Of a stretch of DNA of 64,000 bases, positions 35,212-46,500 are shown one piece after another (within the stretch, counting starts at the first letter, position 1; the number at the start of each line of letters is the position of its first letter). The stretch spans positions 255,534-319,533 of the forward strand of contig JABGUJ010000001.1 of NCBI GenBank assembly GCA_018646625.1. Direction: 5' to 3'. The notes beneath the pieces were generated by a model. That model worked only from the letters and a program-made list of their open reading frames with translations. It made no database searches and was not told the origin of the DNA. Source of the DNA: Candidatus Woesearchaeota archaeon (GTDB lineage: Archaea > Nanobdellota > Nanobdellia > Woesearchaeales > JABGUJ01). The position numbers were made by a program, and so were the translations under genes.

Positions 35212-38200
35212 CTTGCAGTACAACTTTGTACTTGAAATCTGAATTTGGATTATTATTTCTTATTTTAAATTGGGGATTGTGACAAGAACCTGAAAATGAT
35301 TTAGGATATGCTTCAGAATCCGAATCAGGATAAAGAGTATTACCAACCACCCCACTAAGGGAACAACCATTTACAACAACACGTATATCGGATTCTAGTA
35401 CTGAAACATCACCAGAATCTAAAAACTGAATCTCAATTTGAGAAAAAGAACCAAACGTATTCACAATCAACTCATTAGGAAGAACTTGTCCAACATCCTT
35501 ACCATCCAAACAAGGAGACTCCCAACCAGAGTTTAATGCATTTGCACTAACATAAATACTTCCTAAACCAGTCATTTCTGCATTACTATAACAACCAGAA
35601 CCATCATCATCATCAATTTCATCATCAACCTGATTCTCATTTACACATTTCCAACCATCCCCATCAGCAACAAGAACTTTATTACCAATTAAACCACAAC
35701 AACCGAGAGAATCATCCTCCGTAATATAAGAAATGCCCCTCTTATACTCAACTTCACCATCCAATATCCAACCACAAACCTTCAATTCATCATCAACATC
35801 TTGATCACAATTAGAATCTGTTGCAAGATTACACGAAGATTCATAACAAGCATACATCTCATCATCGGTCACACTATCAAACAAAGCAAAACCCAACTGT
35901 CTACAGCAATGATTATTGGACCCCTGAGAAAAGACAACGCCGGTCAAATCCAAACTATTAGCATAAGCGGCGTCATCCTCACAAACATCTCCAGGATCAC
36001 AATTTACTAAATACGTTAAACTGTCTCCACTAAGACAAAAATCCTTTGTGTGCTCCTCAGTATCACATGAATCATACTTATCATCACCTAAATCATCATT
36101 TACGCAAACGCCCACACCAGTTAAAACACCGTTGGATTGAAAACCATCTAATGAAGCCAAAGAAGTACTTACATCAGTATCACAAATCCTGACATCATCA
36201 GATACGTGAGTACATCTTCTACCGTCCTCAATAACACCCTCATCGATAATAGAATCACAATTATAATTAGATCCCAAATATTTAACACAAGTTCCATCAG
36301 GAGTACCATCAATATCAGAATCACACGCATATGACGGAACACCTGGTGGAGGTGCTGCACAGCCACAATTTTTATTAGTATCGGAGTACCATACAACCTC
36401 TTTAGAAGATGGACAAACTTTACAATCCGAACCACAGAACTTTGTTGAGACACCTGAAAAAACATATTGCTTAGGATCCTTTTCATCACAGGGTAAATGG
36501 GCATTACAATCATCATTAAGTGTCGCTCCAGTAATATCCCCACCAGACTCACATTTACCCACCCCTGAAGCACCTGTAACACCAGACGTCACGCCCTGAA
36601 TATTATTAGTACACTTAACACAATAAGTTTTGGAAGCTGTATTATCTCTCAGACCCGCAATATCAATATCATAACCAACAGCACAAAATTCTGAATTCCC
36701 GTCAACATTTGCATTAAGATCGGGATCAGACATCACCGGATCATAAACCGCATCCAAATCACTTTGAATAATACACCTGGAGTCGCCAGTATCGTAACCT
36801 AGGGGGATAGGTAACAAAGAAGAAAAATATTCTCCGATATAAGCAGAATTAACTTCAGATTTTGTCAAAAAAGAATATGGCTCACACTTAACAGAAGTAC
36901 AATCATCCTCGCATCCTCTTTTACGACCTTCATAGGCAGAACCTGGAGGAAAACCATGACATAGGTGATCGTTAGGATCATCAGGATGTAACGTACTTGG
37001 ACTTTCAGGAGTAGGGTTTGCATGACAACCAACGCCCCCTCCGTTATTCTTAACAGCTGCAGGTGGATTATTATACGTCGCACTAGCTACACTTTTAGTC
37101 CAACACAAATCTCCGCCTTCGGTAAAAGAACCAACACAGCAACCTATCTGACATTGTTGGCAAACTGTTCCTGTATCACCTAATCCGGCCCCTTCAATAC
37201 AATCAGCACACTCATTAGCAGAATTCAACAAACCACATAAAGCAGCAGGACTATTAAGATTAACCCCATCACAAGGCGCATCTTCACCTATAGCGCAAGC
37301 CGCAGTAATCAAACTAATACAACTAAAAGGATTATCTGGTGAATTACATTCGGCCTCGCAACCAACATCAAACTGAACAAAACTATCAACAATCTGTAAT
37401 GAGCCCGTATTTGTCTCTTTACATTTATCGGGGAACCAAGGAGGATCTAAACCACAACTAGGAATTATAGGATTTGAAACAGACACACCATGACACTTAT
37501 TATCAACATTATTATTACCACAATCACAATTAATAAAGCCGCCGCCAGTTCCATCAGGAAACTGCTCAGATTTACAAACAAACTTTGTTGGTTGATCATT
37601 CGCATTACAAGAACCATCACAATAATCCAAGAAATAAGGTTTATTACCATTACCACAACTCTGGCTCAATTTAGGTAAAAATCCTTTGTACATATTATCG
37701 CAAGCTAAATCCGCCTCACCACACCCGCAAGCTAAATCCGCCTCACCACACCCTCCAGAAATCGCATCATAAACTGACAACGCACCTGGAATATGTCCGT
37801 TCGCTTCACAAAACAAATTCACAGGACGATCATTACATTCTCCTTCATAACAAACAGATTGCGCACGATAAGGACCAACTTCATTATATTGACTTGAAGT
37901 AGAACATTTCCATTTCGGATTACAAAGAGGAATAGTATTATCATAACCAGGAGAAGTTATGTGATATTTAGTAAAATCAGATTCCCCTATTTTATCTGGC
38001 AACCCGCTCAATCTCTCAAAAGTATCATAACTGAATTTTTTACAATGTAAACCCTCAAAAGGATCATATTCAATTCTCGTTCCAAACACACCACAACCTT
38101 TACACCGTTGGACTTCATCATCTTCATAATCTAAACACGACATATTTCTAACATAATTATCGGCAGTACTTCCATTACAAATGTTCCCTCTCTCCCCATT

Positions 38201-40489
38201 ACAATCTACCGTAAAAACTCTGTGGAAAATATCATTCTCAAGAGCTAAAGTGGGGGTCATAGGTAATCCTAACTCACCCACTAATTGCGGAGTCACTTCA
38301 TTACCCAACAATATGCCGCCATTATCATCATTCAAATTAGGTAAAGTTGGAAACAACGCCCCAACTACACCATCACCATCTTCATTTCTAACAACAGGAC
38401 CACCACAAAAGAACTCATCAAACCTATAACACTCAGTCGAAGCAGGTAAAACTGTCCCCCAACCATTAGAATTAGACTCAGTACCATCACTACAACAAGT
38501 GTGATTACCTAAAAAATCACTGAACGCAGCAGTTGGATCAACGTCGGGATAAGAGTCACCATGATAGTCACTAAAAGGGTAAATTGGTATTGGATCAGGA
38601 TATGCGCTCATGAGTACACCAGTTCTATGAGGTAAACACTGAGTAACATTTACTGTCCAATCTGCAGTCGCTTTCGGAGTGACATTTACTTCTAAAGAGA
38701 TATGGTGCGGAACCATGTAATGATGTGGTGCAACAGGTATAAAAGTTGTTATAGTGCTAAGAAGATCAGAAACATCTTGACACCCGGTATCTGGATGGTC
38801 AAACACAGAAATATGACCAATATTCAAATGTTGATAATAAGAGCAAGGACTAAAGTGAGTGAACATCACATTCTTAACATCCGGAACATAATCCCCATCA
38901 TTTCCTGGAAGAATCAACTCAGGATATGTATCGGAATAGGATTCATGAAATACTTCTTCACCTTCAGGGTACTCCTCATAATCCATCCAAATATATTGTC
39001 TTTCATCACCAGCATTAAAAATATCGGGGCTTTCTTCGTTAATCATCACAACATATGGGTCTTCTATAGAAGCTATCCTCGGATCTATGTCATCAAAAGG
39101 AGAAAAACCATGCAACATTACTTTCAAAATATCATCAACCAGTATACGAATAATTTGATAATCAATCAAATCATGCGGGTCTTTTACCCTTAGAGTAATA
39201 TTGTGATAGCCAACATCTTCGTGCGTTGTGTTATACGCAGTAGCTCTTAAAGTATCATTAAACATTTGTGAACTTTGAAGTTCTTGTGTTGTTATTATTG
39301 AATTACCTGAATAATTATAGACTAAATCAGGATTATCGGCATCATCAGGATCATAAGCAAATGGATCAATAAACAAAGTTCCACCTTCCATAACATGCAT
39401 ATCTACTTCAGGAGATGGCGCATAAGCAGTATAATCTAAAACAGGATTTCTGTTCTTCATACCTAAAGTGACTGTATAATCATCAGAAAACAAAACCGAT
39501 TGAGAGTCAATGATTCTAATTGCATCAACCCCTGGCAGAACATTAACATCATATTTTACGTTAAAATTACCCCCGCAACCAGGAAGTAAGATTGGGCCTC
39601 CAATCAAATTAAAAAGTAATTTCCTATTTTCATAACGCACAACATCTCTCGCACATTTGTATATTTGTTTCCATCTGATGTTTTCCTGCGTTGCATAAGT
39701 GGATTCTCTCACAACCGGTTCATTACCTTTTTGTGTAAACTCAACAGGAAAAGTAACATTAACAATCAAATCATCATCTCCAAAATTAATGCTAGCAGAA
39801 ACATTACCTTTAGTAACATTAAAACCCGCAAACCCTCCTGCAGCAGGCAAGATTGATTCAATATCAACACAAGTTGCAAGATTGTGTTCAATATATCTTT
39901 GTAAATGATATTGTGTAGAGACACCATCGCTTCCGGGAGGAACCGAAAGCAAAACTTCATCACCACACGATTCTGCGTCTTGACAAAGAGGCATTAATTT
40001 ATCTACACCATAAAGATATTTCATAGTATTGAATGGGTGAATATCGTGAACATATCTACAGTAAGGCCAATCGTTCACGAAATCTGAATTTAAACAAGGA
40101 TAAATTGGTGCAACAGGAAACTTACCTGGAGGATCCAGAGGTAAAGGTTGTATTATGAACGTAAAGTTGAACCTTCTCTCAGATGTCATGTCAGGACCTT
40201 TCCATGAAATTGGTTTAATCAAAGAATCGTCTGCTTGATCTGGATAAATGTACCCTCCTTGATTTGCAACATGGTATAATCCTTCTTGAGTCACTTGCTT
40301 CAGACATTTATCAACATAATATCCTAGAGCAGTCACCCTAAGAAAATCAGAATGTACCTTATCAACTTCTTTCTCAATTTGTGCGACAGAAACAACCTTA
40401 ACGGCAAAGAACATGAATCCGAATATTATAAAAATAATCATACCTAAAAGGATAAACAACGAAACCTGAGATTTTCTTCTTCGCATCAT
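35204..40489 (-). CDS. 1761-aa prepilin-type protein with huge Cys-rich extension
   Basis: Starts MMRRRKSQVSLFILLG with a helix to about residue 29; RRKS-QVSLF looks like a class III prepilin cleavage site. Residues about 30-360 form a conserved-looking domain with a few Cys, of the type I associate with DPANN pilin-like proteins. An Ig/cadherin-like domain follows (about 361-452, with VMEGGTLFIDPFAYDPDD). The remaining ~1250 residues are dominated by short Cys-rich knots (CCSDGTES, GCGEADLAC, CQQCQIGCC, CCGLIGNK) and a few acidic loops, ending in a beta-rich piece. The design, a pilin helix carrying a very large exposed head, suits a pilus-tip adhesin. It is 11 bases after the 2110-aa gene and so shares its transcript. 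Confidence 0.85.
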   Translation of the reverse strand: MMRRRKSQVSLFILLGMIIFIIFGFMFFAVKVVSVAQIEKEVDKVHSDFLRVTALGYYVDKCLKQVTQEGLYHVANQGGYIYPDQADDSLIKPISWKGPDMTSERRFNFTFIIQPLPLDPPGKFPVAPIYPCLNSDFVNDWPYCRYVHDIHPFNTMKYLYGVDKLMPLCQDAESCGDEVLLSVPPGSDGVSTQYHLQRYIEHNLATCVDIESILPAAGGFAGFNVTKGNVSASINFGDDDLIVNVTFPVEFTQKGNEPVVRESTYATQENIRWKQIYKCARDVVRYENRKLLFNLIGGPILLPGCGGNFNVKYDVNVLPGVDAIRIIDSQSVLFSDDYTVTLGMKNRNPVLDYTAYAPSPEVDMHVMEGGTLFIDPFAYDPDDADNPDLVYNYSGNSIITTQELQSSQMFNDTLRATAYNTTHEDVGYHNITLRVKDPHDLIDYQIIRILVDDILKVMLHGFSPFDDIDPRIASIEDPYVVMINEESPDIFNAGDERQYIWMDYEEYPEGEEVFHESYSDTYPELILPGNDGDYVPDVKNVMFTHFSPCSYYQHLNIGHISVFDHPDTGCQDVSDLLSTITTFIPVAPHHYMVPHHISLEVNVTPKATADWTVNVTQCLPHRTGVLMSAYPDPIPIYPFSDYHGDSYPDVDPTAAFSDFLGNHTCCSDGTESNSNGWGTVLPASTECYRFDEFFCGGPVVRNEDGDGVVGALFPTLPNLNDDNGGILLGNEVTPQLVGELGLPMTPTLALENDIFHRVFTVDCNGERGNICNGSTADNYVRNMSCLDYEDDEVQRCKGCGVFGTRIEYDPFEGLHCKKFSYDTFERLSGLPDKIGESDFTKYHITSPGYDNTIPLCNPKWKCSTSSQYNEVGPYRAQSVCYEGECNDRPVNLFCEANGHIPGALSVYDAISGGCGEADLACGCGEADLACDNMYKGFLPKLSQSCGNGNKPYFLDYCDGSCNANDQPTKFVCKSEQFPDGTGGGFINCDCGNNNVDNKCHGVSVSNPIIPSCGLDPPWFPDKCKETNTGSLQIVDSFVQFDVGCEAECNSPDNPFSCISLITAACAIGEDAPCDGVNLNSPAALCGLLNSANECADCIEGAGLGDTGTVCQQCQIGCCVGSFTEGGDLCWTKSVASATYNNPPAAVKNNGGGVGCHANPTPESPSTLHPDDPNDHLCHGFPPGSAYEGRKRGCEDDCTSVKCEPYSFLTKSEVNSAYIGEYFSSLLPIPLGYDTGDSRCIIQSDLDAVYDPVMSDPDLNANVDGNSEFCAVGYDIDIAGLRDNTASKTYCVKCTNNIQGVTSGVTGASGVGKCESGGDITGATLNDDCNAHLPCDEKDPKQYVFSGVSTKFCGSDCKVCPSSKEVVWYSDTNKNCGCAAPPPGVPSYACDSDIDGTPDGTCVKYLGSNYNCDSIIDEGVIEDGRRCTHVSDDVRICDTDVSTSLASLDGFQSNGVLTGVGVCVNDDLGDDKYDSCDTEEHTKDFCLSGDSLTYLVNCDPGDVCEDDAAYANSLDLTGVVFSQGSNNHCCRQLGFALFDSVTDDEMYACYESSCNLATDSNCDQDVDDELKVCGWILDGEVEYKRGISYITEDDSLGCCGLIGNKVLVADGDGWKCVNENQVDDEIDDDDGSGCYSNAEMTGLGSIYVSANALNSGWESPCLDGKDVGQVLPNELIVNTFGSFSQIEIQFLDSGDVSVLESDIRVVVNGCSLSGVVGNTLYPDSDSEAYPKSFSGSCHNPQFKIRNNNPNSDFKYKVVLQVS
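37699..37752 (-). repeat. Perfect 27-bp tandem duplication
   Basis: Two identical 27-base units, 37699-37725 and 37726-37752, in frame within the 1761-aa gene. They encode GCGEADLAC twice in a row. The exact identity at DNA level contrasts with the diverged Cys-rich sequence around it and points to a recent slippage or unequal exchange event. Confidence 0.9.
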
Positions 40490-40500
40490 TTAACATTTGC

Positions 40501-43500
40501 TCATTCCATAAAATCCTTAACTCTAATGCGCGCAGTGATTTTTTTAGAAGCATCAAACAATCTATACCGATCTTTAGTCTCAGATTCTATATTGCCATGT
40601 TCCCAATACCCTTCGATCAACACCCCGTCCTCTTTTTGAGAACATACAAAATCATCAAAGGCCTCATCGGGTGCGGCATTATCCTGCATAACAACAGACA
40701 ATTTTCCTTGATCATTCATAAAAGAATTATAATCATACGTCATCAATGTATTACAAAGAACATCACCACTATCAAAATTTGTAAAATTAGCTCTAAAGTA
40801 ATAAGTTTCAAACAAAGTTTGTTCTGGATCAACGTGTTGTGTATATGCCATAACTTCTTTAGTCAAATCAGAATTGTCTTCTTCACCAACAGGATGATGT
40901 ACAAGCATGAAAATATCATCAAAATCTAAAACCCTTACAAAATATCTTAAATTCTCAGCAGTAGTGTAATCTAAAGAAGCCCCAAACACAGTATAGAACA
41001 AACTTCTCACCCAATCAACCACCTTATGAAATAAAGTCTTATAATCATCATTCATAAAATCAGAATTTATGGATGCATCACTAAAAATAATATTCATCAG
41101 TTCGCCATTCATGAACGCTAATTCATCAGACCCACAATCGAGATAATTACTATCACCAAACCCAACACCACAATCAGAATAATTCATATTGATTCTTCTA
41201 AATCCAAAATAAGTATCGTTCGCATATATATTCAAAGATGTGCCAACTAACGTTTCCTCTACACCCCCGGTTGATAAAATTCTAAGAACACAAACATTAT
41301 TAATGCAATCGCCTATCGGATCATCGGACGCATACCCACAAGACCTCCGTTCATCTTCCGTTTGAGCACCAAAAGTAGCACAGCTGTCATCATTTGTATT
41401 AATACAATAATCAGGAGAAATAATTTCTAAAATTTCCCCGGCACCCCCTGTAGAATATTTTAAATCATTAATTACCTCTGAATAATCGGCACAATAAAGA
41501 GAGGCCTCTCTCACATTTTCCCCCATCTCAGCCGCTTTACTTTTATAAAAATCTAGAAGATGATCCGCAATCATCTTTGTTCTAGTAGTCCAACTACCAT
41601 TATAACATAAGTGATCACCAATAAATTGCATGTCGTTTATACATTGAGGATTAAGATCTCTTATATCAAATGAATTTTCAATACCATAAACACTCTCCAA
41701 GTCAGTATTTGCATAGTTCCTATACCCATACTTCCAATCTTCTCCTTCGGGATCAACTAAACACTGAGTTTCATATGGACACCAGCCAACCTTGCTTCTA
41801 TCCCAAGAATATTTCTTATGAGTCAAAACCCAAGAAGCGTTCAAAGTTAAATTATTCGCAATGACTATTCTTTCTAATTCAATATCGTCAAGGTTACCAG
41901 CACTTCCAGGACCTAAACTAGCAATTGCTTTAGCCTCAGTTTTAGCATATGTAGAATGATACTCACTCTGATTTATTACACATCTATAGCCAACACTTCC
42001 ATCCCCACTAATGAATTTAGGATCTCTGGATGCATTACGTTCATACAATTCAGCGGCAACACAATACTGACCAGTCCAACAGAAATCACTGGGACAACAC
42101 GAACTTGATTGATGTCCGATTGCAGGAAGAGCCGCACCAAATTCTTGTTCCAACTCTCCGATTTCTTCTTCTTTAAGTGTATAATATATTTTGATATTAT
42201 CAACTTTAATTCCTGCAACATCAGATCCCATCAAAAACTTTAAGCTTACATATCCCACATCTAAATTCTCAGTATTAACATCAACTTTTGCAGATTCCCA
42301 CTCGCCCTTCGGCAAAAACAGACCAGAACCCACACCTAGATCATTGAAAGTACAATTAATCTTATTCAACTCACCAACACATTCAAATGAATAATCTGCA
42401 AGAATATTATGATCAAACTCCAATGTAATGCCTTGACCATCATAATGAAAAAAATTAGATGTAAGATAACCGTCCGCATAAAAAGTCACATAATAATTAA
42501 CAGAGTAATTAGAAACATCTTCCGAAACGGGTACCGCACCAGGATAGGGCCCATAATCCCAACCAGTATCTCCTAAATGAATTTCAACATCCTCAATATC
42601 ATTAAACTCATCATTACCAAATGGCTGATACAAACTATACGCTGCCAAGTAATTATCTCTAATGGTATCTCTGTTATATGGTCTGGCAACAAATATTTCA
42701 TTAGAACTAATAATAGGCTCATCTTCGCTATTTAGAACAATTTCTCCAATAAATGTAGCACCATTATTCTTCTCACCAGAAGCTTCACCATTCCATCCCT
42801 TTGAAACCTTAGGATAATCTTGATGCTTATTCACATCACAGAAATACCCTGCAGCAATGCCACATTGATTGGAAGGAACATATGTATCATCAGTCAAATA
42901 ATCTTTCAACGTTTCGTTGATAAACGCACTAACCTCGCAAGTACGAAATGCTTGATCAAAATACAACAAAGACATCGGCGCAGTCACAACCAACTGATCG
43001 GTCCTTTCCGCATCCATATACTCTTCATCCATATATTCTAAAGCAAGATCTGTATTGGGTTTGAATATTGACATTGCCACATTCTCATGATCCTTATTAA
43101 GAACAGTTACAACAGAAACGGCATTACGAACCATTTCTTTACTAAGATCTGTTGAATGGGGCATCATATGCTCAATTGGCAAAACACATCCAGATGAATT
43201 ATAACAGAATGTAAAAACAGGATCTATAGGAGCCTCGTCAAGTTGAGTTTCATAACCAACCACTGCAGCCCTAGCACCTGAAGCCAAAACAGAAGAAAAC
43301 AAACAACCATGCTGGGTGTCAGAAAATATTTCTCTGTCATCACTAGAACCGGAATCATAAATAAAACTACTTAACCGATCCCCAGATCTAAAACCGCAAC
43401 ACCTGGTACCTGTCCACTTATAACCAGGAATACTATCACAGATGTGTTTATACATATTATCTCTATCGGCCTGATACGGCAACAAAGTTTCCAAAGGTCT

Positions 43501-46500
43501 TTCATTACCTTCCCCATATTCTAAAGTAGAAACAGTAGTTGAATCAAGATCGCTAACCCACAAAGTATCATAACTATCGGCATTAGAACCAAGAGGCGCT
43601 AATGAAGTACAATAATAATCTTTTTGCGTAGGATCAGCACCATCCCGCAACCCGGGAGACTTGGAAAAATATATCTTATCGATTGCAAAAATATTATCGT
43701 ATCCCCCATTTAGTCCTGAAGCCGGTGCGTGTGTTTTTTTGTCAGGATCTAAACCATGAAGATAACCATTTTTTTGTGACAACACAAGCAAATCTACCCT
43801 CTCCCCTGAAAATCCAGAAGCCAAAGCACTAATTGGGATCTTAACATGTAGCCACTTATTTAATCCCGGACCATTCACTATATACCTCGCCAAAGGAATA
43901 GATAAAACTGACTCTTCAACTTTCAACAAACTACAACTATCTATCAACTCGTTCAGATTAAGAGAATCCTTATCAAAATAATCAACCCAATCACCACAAT
44001 CAGCAAAATTCAAATCAAAAGAATAACTATTGCTTGTTTTAATTATAATATTTAGAAATTCAAACTGTTCTTCGCCAACAAAGTCGAAGAATCTATCGTT
44101 GATATCTAAATCCGCCATCTCCATATCAAAAAATAAAGAAACAGGGTAATAGATAGATTCTTGACCTGGTACCTTATTCACACCAACAACATACGCACAG
44201 TTAGCAGACTGCTTGTCGCCCGGACAAGGAAATTCAAACAAAGTATTCAAAGGGGAACCAGACCGTCTCAATCGTCTTTCAGAAACATAAGGTAAAGCAG
44301 ACAGGTCATGAGAGACTTTCTGTCTAGTTGAATATTGTTTATTCACACAATGAACTTTATTATGCCCACAACACTCAACAAATAATCCCTTTTCTTCATC
44401 TCCATTACACATAAACCTATATGGTTTTACTCTATTAGTAAATTCATAATCAATATTCTCGGGAGTCTCTTGTACACACTGGCCTTCATCAGGCTTATCA
44501 CAAAAATCATCCTCATCTTTACCATCACAATCACAATCACAATTCCCATTTACTGAACCAGGATAAACAAAGGAATTTTCATCATCGCAATCTAAATTAT
44601 GTGCACCTAGAATTTCCAAATAATGCGAACAATCTGCCTTGTTACTTATGTCACGAACATCTTGATAATAAAAAAATCCATCTCCATCATTATCACATGG
44701 AACTTTATTAAAAGAGGATTGAAAATCCGTATTATTTACTTCAACAGTATTAGACCCGATAGCATCTCCTGAAGTTGTAGAAGAGCCAGAACCAGTCCCG
44801 CCTTCGTTATTGCCAGGATCTAAATCATCATACGCGGAAGAAAAAGACGCAACATCTACATAAGGAGGGCGCATATATTTCTTAAGCGAGTTACCCGAGA
44901 GATGTTTACCTCGATTGGCTAAATCTGTCTCATACTCTAAAAGAGCATAATTTCTCAATCCTGTAAACCCCTCTACAGAACTATTATCGTCATTATTAAA
45001 AGAATCATCATCCCAAATCTCTAAAGGTGAATAATCTGAAAAACAACCGTACCAAGTTGCCTTATCTGGTTCTTGCGAAGTTCCAGGAAAACCACCAACA
45101 GTTCCCGCCAAAAGATCGTATTTGAATGAATCGTCAGGCGATTCTTTTGCACCAATATCAACAAAAGGCACATCCAGATCTAATATAACATTGTAATTAC
45201 TTTCAAATCCTGCATCCATTATCCTCAAATCATCATCAGAAGAATTAGAGGGAGCACAAACAAAAGTATATTCCATTCCAGTAATACTAGTCTCATGTCC
45301 TCCAGGCACAGTTTTAACACGATACGCTGGAATAATTACCCCTAAATCTAAAAGAGGATTATCCCCACAACAAGAATTAGACTTAAAGGATGTTTTTACT
45401 TGATATGTTTCATTACTAGTAAGATCGGGAAAATCATCTACATAATCATCTCCGCCCAGTCCTCTATAAGGATCAAACCATGTTTGAAGATTACCATAAA
45501 CAAAATTTCGAGCCAAGTCTCTTTCTTTAGATTCATCGGGAGACCAAAACGCAAAGTTACAAGAAGGACAATATTTACCTAAAGACATATCCACGTTAAA
45601 ACCTAAACAAGGACCAGAATTATAAGTTCCTAATTTATCACATACATTCTTAGTCCATCCACCTATATCAAGATTATCGCCCTCACTATCAACTCCATCG
45701 AATCGAGATCCCAAAACAATTCCGCCTTTGGCCGCACAAATCTCTGGAAAAGAGCCCCACCTATAAACGCTTATATCGTCACCATCAGTATTAGGATCTA
45801 AACTATAATCATAACATCCAAACATATCCCACGGATTCACATCTTGATCGCCAGAACCAATAACTTCCGTATCTCCTTTTTTTTCCAATTCCCTATCATA
45901 CAAAAGAGCTGTAGGCTTAGTAATAAACAACCTTGAAGGAAATTTTGGCGAAGCAGCATATGGATTAATAGTATCCTCGTCCACACCTCTATCGCTACAA
46001 CAGCTCCCAATTGCAGATTTTCTGAAGGGTTCACAACCGGCAAAATCTAATCCATCAGCCGTATCACAGTCAAACCCACCGTCAACAATGGACCTAAATG
46101 GTTGATCACCTACGTCATACTTAAAGAAATCACCAATCTTTTCCTCACAGTATCCACTCAGAGGCAAAATAATACGACGCATATCGCCTTCTACTTTAAG
46201 ATCATCACTGTTCAACAACGCCCCAAGACTTTGTTGTTCCGTGGCCATCATATCGGGACCCACAGTAGGATTAAATATTTGAAAATAACCTCTATCGGCC
46301 TCATTCTGATTAATCGCAGAAAAATAACCATCAACGGCGGGAACAATCTCGGGAAAGTCTGTAGTCTTATTAAAAATTTGATAAACAAGAACTAAATCCT
46401 TAATATCGCACCCATCATTTTTATTAAACAATTCATAATTAGAGGGAGAGATATACAAGTCATGAAAATTTCTGAAGAAGATGGTGGTAGACGTAGGACC

